Assembly: GCF_900110415.1 (NCBI RefSeq)
Contig: NZ_FODR01000003.1
Location: 310,001-374,000 of the forward strand
Length of the DNA: 64,000 bases
Source: Mucilaginibacter sp. OK283
GTDB taxonomy: Bacteria; Bacteroidota; Bacteroidia; Sphingobacteriales; Sphingobacteriaceae
Direction: 5' to 3'
Under the pieces are notes generated by a model. The model worked only from the letters and a program-made list of their open reading frames with translations, was not told the DNA's origin and ran no database searches. The translations under genes were made by a program, and so were the position numbers. Positions within the stretch are counted from its first letter, which is position 1; every line of letters begins with the position of its first letter. Of this stretch, positions 61,252-64,000 are shown piece after piece.

Positions 61252-62109
61252 ATGGACAGAATTCCGGTAAGACAAATCAGTACCACACAAAAAAAATCCG
61301 GTACTCCCGCTTTATTCAATGTATGGGAGCTTGATAATTTGCTTGCCGGCACAGATATGATACAAGAACTTCACCGGCATGATTTTTTTTACGTTCTTGC
61401 TCTAAAAAATGGAAGTGGCCAGCATTATATTGATTTTACCGATTATGAAATCTGCGACAAATCCGTTTTTTTTATGCGGCCGGGGCAGGTGCATAAACTG
61501 GTTTTAAAGGCCGGCAGCACGGGGTACCTAATGCAATTCAGCGGCGAGTTTTACTTCGCGAATGGTAAGGCAGCTGACCTTATGTTGCAAAGCGCCGGCA
61601 GTATATACCATTATCAACCCGGCGACAAAGGTTTTCAAAAATTGTACAATAGCCTGGGTTGCATTCTGCAGGAGTATACCGATAAACAGCCGCGCTACCA
61701 GGAGGCAATCCGCGCCAACATGGATATCTTTTTTATACAATTGGTAAGGCAGCAGCCAGCCGATGCTGCCAGTGGTGCCAGCTTGTACACGCAGCAACAG
61801 CTTGAAAAATTATTAGCGCTTTTAGATACCCATGTTTTTACCCACAAACAGGTAGCCTATTATGCTGATTTACTCAATTTATCCGCCTATCAGCTTAACA
61901 CCATTACCACAATTACATTGGGTAAAACCTGTTCGCAAGTAATTAATGAACACATCGTGCTCGAGGCTAAGCGGTACCTGTTGGCCACTGCCAACCAGGT
62001 AAATCAAATAGCCGGCCTGCTTGGATATGATGATGTTTCCTATTTTATCAGGTTTTTTAAAAAACATACCGGGCAATCGCCCGAGGCTTTCAGGTGTAAT
62101 TTTAGTTAA
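61252..62109 (+). CDS. AraC-family transcriptional regulator
   Basis: 285 residues. The N-terminal cupin-like sensing domain (HRHDFFYVLALKNGSGQHYIDF pattern, about 42-63; FMRPGQVHKLVL about 78-89) is followed by a C-terminal double helix-turn-helix (LLNLSAYQLNTITTITLGKT; QIAGLLGYDDVSYFIRFFKKHTGQSPEAFR). It resembles regulators that bind a small metabolite, which is not identified here. Own promoter at 61210. Confidence 0.92.
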   Translation: MDRIPVRQISTTQKKSGTPALFNVWELDNLLAGTDMIQELHRHDFFYVLALKNGSGQHYIDFTDYEICDKSVFFMRPGQVHKLVLKAGSTGYLMQFSGEFYFANGKAADLMLQSAGSIYHYQPGDKGFQKLYNSLGCILQEYTDKQPRYQEAIRANMDIFFIQLVRQQPADAASGASLYTQQQLEKLLALLDTHVFTHKQVAYYADLLNLSAYQLNTITTITLGKTCSQVINEHIVLEAKRYLLATANQVNQIAGLLGYDDVSYFIRFFKKHTGQSPEAFRCNFS

Positions 62110-62158
62110 GTACCGCATAACTGAGTTTTTGTCCTATCTCTTCCGCTATCGCACAAAT

Positions 62159-62166
62159 TATATTTG
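62159..62166 (+). promoter_or_regulatory. -7 promoter element TATATTTG
   Basis: Exact TAnnTTTG match 40 nt upstream of the methyltransferase start at 62207. A TTTTTG lies further upstream, but at 27 bp it is too far for a standard -33 element. Confidence 0.5.
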
Positions 62167-62206
62167 TACTGCGCAATAAAATAATTGGATAACAAAATAA
62201 AAAACG

Positions 62207-62854
62207 ATGGAACCAACCTGGGACGAACAATACAAACAACTATGGGACGACCGCTATAAAAAAGAAGAGTATGCTTACGGAAAAGCACCCGATGCTTTTT
62301 TTGAGCAATGGCTTAAAAAATTTGAACCCGGGCTGATACTCATGCCTGCCGATGGCGAAGGCCGAAACGGGGTTTTTGCTGCTACCCTGAACTGGCAGGT
62401 AACTGCCTTTGACCTGAGTGCCGAAGGCAAAGCCAAGGCCCTACAATTGGCACAGCAACGCGGTGTAAGCCTGGTCTACCTTGTGGGCGATTTGGAGCAA
62501 TTAGCCTTTGATGAGCAATGTTTTGATGCCATCGGGTTAATATTTGCGCACTTTGCTGCCGAAAAAAAATCGCAGTTTCACCAAAAACTGGATAGATGCC
62601 TAAAACCCGGCGGGGTAGTTATATTTGAGGCTTTTAGCAAAAATCACCTTCAACTTACGTTAAACAATCCCCATATTGGCGGCCCAAAGGACATCAATAT
62701 GCTGTTTTCAAAAGAAGATCTTATAGCCGATTTTAAAGATTACGAGATACTGTTACTGGAAGAAGAAGAGTATATTTTAAACGAAAGTATTTACCACAAC
62801 GGCAAAGGATTAGTGATAAGATTTGTCGGCCGGAAGCCTTTAACGTCAAAATAG
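62207..62854 (+). CDS. Class I SAM-dependent methyltransferase (TehB-like)
   Basis: 215 residues, cytoplasmic. Motif I is LMPADGEGRNGVFAA (about 45-59), followed by AFDLSAEGKAKALQLAQQ, LEQLAFDEQCFDAIGLIFAHF and LKPGGVVIFEAFS. The order fits small-molecule methyltransferases of the TehB/tellurite-thiopurine type; the acceptor is unknown. Flanked by two AraC regulator genes that might control it. Confidence 0.88.
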   Translation: MEPTWDEQYKQLWDDRYKKEEYAYGKAPDAFFEQWLKKFEPGLILMPADGEGRNGVFAATLNWQVTAFDLSAEGKAKALQLAQQRGVSLVYLVGDLEQLAFDEQCFDAIGLIFAHFAAEKKSQFHQKLDRCLKPGGVVIFEAFSKNHLQLTLNNPHIGGPKDINMLFSKEDLIADFKDYEILLLEEEEYILNESIYHNGKGLVIRFVGRKPLTSK

Positions 62855-63015
62855 TAAAGCCAACTTATCAAACAGCAGATTAACCTGTTTGGCCAGGGCG
62901 TCTGTTTTGTTAAGGTAAACACCCATGGGCTTTTATCATTCCTTTGTTACAATTAATCAAAAAAGTAAAAAAGATAAATTTCAAAATGTAGCTTAGTAAA
63001 AACTAATGTGTACCG

Positions 63016-63867
63016 ATGATACAAATCCCTAAAGACCTGCTTGATCATCATGCGCATATCAAGCTTCGATTGTCTGATATGTACGGAATTATCATTGATA
63101 AAAAGCGCCCTTTCAGATGCGATGATACCCTGCAAACTGCGCATTGCCTGGAGGTAATTTTAACGGGTACCATTGATGTTAGGTATGGCAGCTATGTACA
63201 GCACTTAATGGCCGGCGATATCCAGTTTAGGCGGCGGGGCAATTACCAGCTGTTCCCATCTGATGATTATACCAGCCTGCTTATTTTTATGGAAAATGAG
63301 TTTGTTGATTACTTTTTAGAAAGCCATGTGCCCGAATTTAAACAGGAAAAATTGAGTGCCGATTTGCCGCCGTTTACCTTTAAAACTTCCGATTTTATAA
63401 AGGCAAATGTAGCCCAGGTTATGCAGCATATTGTACAACCACAAAACTACTCCAGGTGCATTGTTAAGTTTGCGGCCCACCAGGTGCTGTTGCAAATCCT
63501 GTCGGGCGATCAATCAAAAACCTTTGCCTCGTTTTTGAAAGACCTGGTAAGTAATAAAAAGGTTGATCTGGCTTACTTTATGGAAACCAACTTTAACAGG
63601 CAACTATCCATAGCCGATATGGCCAAACTCACCGGCAGGAGTGTAAGCGCGTTTAAAAAAGAGTTTACCGATCGTTTTAATACCACGCCCGTAAAATGGC
63701 AGTTTAACCGCCGGCTGGAGTATGCCGAGTACCAGTTAAAACACTCTAACGATCCGGTATCGCTGGTAGCTTATAGCAGCGGGTTCGAAAATATCTCGCA
63801 TTTTTCAAAGGTTTATAAGCAAAAATTCGGCGCTTCGCCTAAAAGTGCGCGTAACGAACTGGTGTAG
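63016..63867 (+). CDS. AraC-family transcriptional regulator (ExsA-like)
   Basis: 283 residues. The N-terminal cupin-like part (LEVILTGTIDVRYGSYVQHLMAGDIQFRRRGNYQLF pattern, about 45-80) is followed by a helical region and an AraC double helix-turn-helix (QLSIADMAKLTGRSVSAFKKEF; PVSLVAYSSGFENISHFSKVYKQKFGASP). The layout matches the ExsA-type group common in Sphingobacteriaceae. Target genes unknown. A heptamer array follows. Confidence 0.92.
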   Translation: MIQIPKDLLDHHAHIKLRLSDMYGIIIDKKRPFRCDDTLQTAHCLEVILTGTIDVRYGSYVQHLMAGDIQFRRRGNYQLFPSDDYTSLLIFMENEFVDYFLESHVPEFKQEKLSADLPPFTFKTSDFIKANVAQVMQHIVQPQNYSRCIVKFAAHQVLLQILSGDQSKTFASFLKDLVSNKKVDLAYFMETNFNRQLSIADMAKLTGRSVSAFKKEFTDRFNTTPVKWQFNRRLEYAEYQLKHSNDPVSLVAYSSGFENISHFSKVYKQKFGASPKSARNELV

Positions 63868-63903
63868 TGTTATCCATAAATTTAACTGATAGTTTTTAGC
63901 CCA

Positions 63904-63966
63904 AAGTCTTAAGTTCTAAGTCAAAAAAATAACTTCAGACTTACGACTTTGTACTTTAGACTTAAC
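63904..63966. repeat. Heptamer array (AAAGTCT/TAAGTTC), forward then inverted
   Basis: AAAGTCT, TAAGTTC, TAAGTCA at 63904-63925, then ACTTCAG, ACTTACG, ACTTTGT, ACTTTAG, ACTTAAC at about 63931-63966. Same word as at 1607-1870, more than 62 kb away. Confidence 0.7.
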
Positions 63967-64000
63967 CGGCCTTATAAAAACAAACAAATAAAGCCTCACA

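Overview
The window looks like chromosomal DNA from a Bacteroidota member, most likely Sphingobacteriaceae and close to Mucilaginibacter or Pedobacter. This is inferred from the gene families (DUF5606, Porin_10-type putative porin, two TonB-dependent receptors with carboxypeptidase-regulatory-like N-domains, DUF3857 proteins, DUF4369-TlpA, a cysteine-rich CWC protein), from -7 promoter elements of the TAnnTTTG type, and from weak Shine-Dalgarno signals. No rRNA, tRNA, CRISPR array, prophage or full-length insertion sequence was seen.

Layout. 0-8.7 kb: serine hydrolase, small secreted protein, msrB, the class Ia ribonucleotide reductase pair nrdB-nrdA, a CWC protein and an acyltransferase. 8.8-20 kb: outer-membrane beta-barrel receptor, a membrane-anchored MutS-family ATPase divergent from rlmH, a zinc CDF exporter, a Tat-exported Dabb protein, DUF5606, cyclophilin and a secreted protein misnamed 'asparagine synthetase B' in databases. 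20-25.7 kb: porin, purine nucleoside phosphorylase overlapping lpxK, an orphan DUF433 gene and a class A beta-lactamase-fold hydrolase. 26-37.4 kb: TonB receptor, small secreted proteins, a DUF3857/transglutaminase pair and alaS. 37.5-49 kb: basic repeat protein, gatB, TlpA-type lipoprotein, OmpR-family regulator, several small secreted proteins and a GH2 beta-galactosidase. 49-64 kb: dual-specificity phosphatase plus lipid kinase, PanE-like reductase, MarR-GNAT fusion with its probable operator, a 1313-residue hybrid histidine kinase, YceI divergent from a ToxR-like regulator, a TPR histidine kinase, two AraC regulators and a methyltransferase.

The structure least explained by genes is in the spacers. 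At about 16 loci the intergenic DNA consists of short-word arrays: 7-9 bp units, a different word at each locus, usually with an inverted counterpart tens to hundreds of bases away. Examples are 28 contiguous heptamers at 38261-38456, 14 identical heptamers at 25745-25842, octamers around 7.2 and 34.5 kb and nonamers at 17.2 and 42.3 kb. One array appears to encode the signal peptide core of a secreted protein (18541-18575). Separate palindromic MITE/REP-like families are also scattered here: six copies of one, plus three other types.

A second strong anomaly is a roughly 350-bp segment inside alaS (about 35700-36070) with a hand-counted GC of 31% against about 60% in sampled flanks, and extra protein sequence, suggesting a recombinational mosaic. 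All functional statements come from reading motifs by eye; no database search was run.
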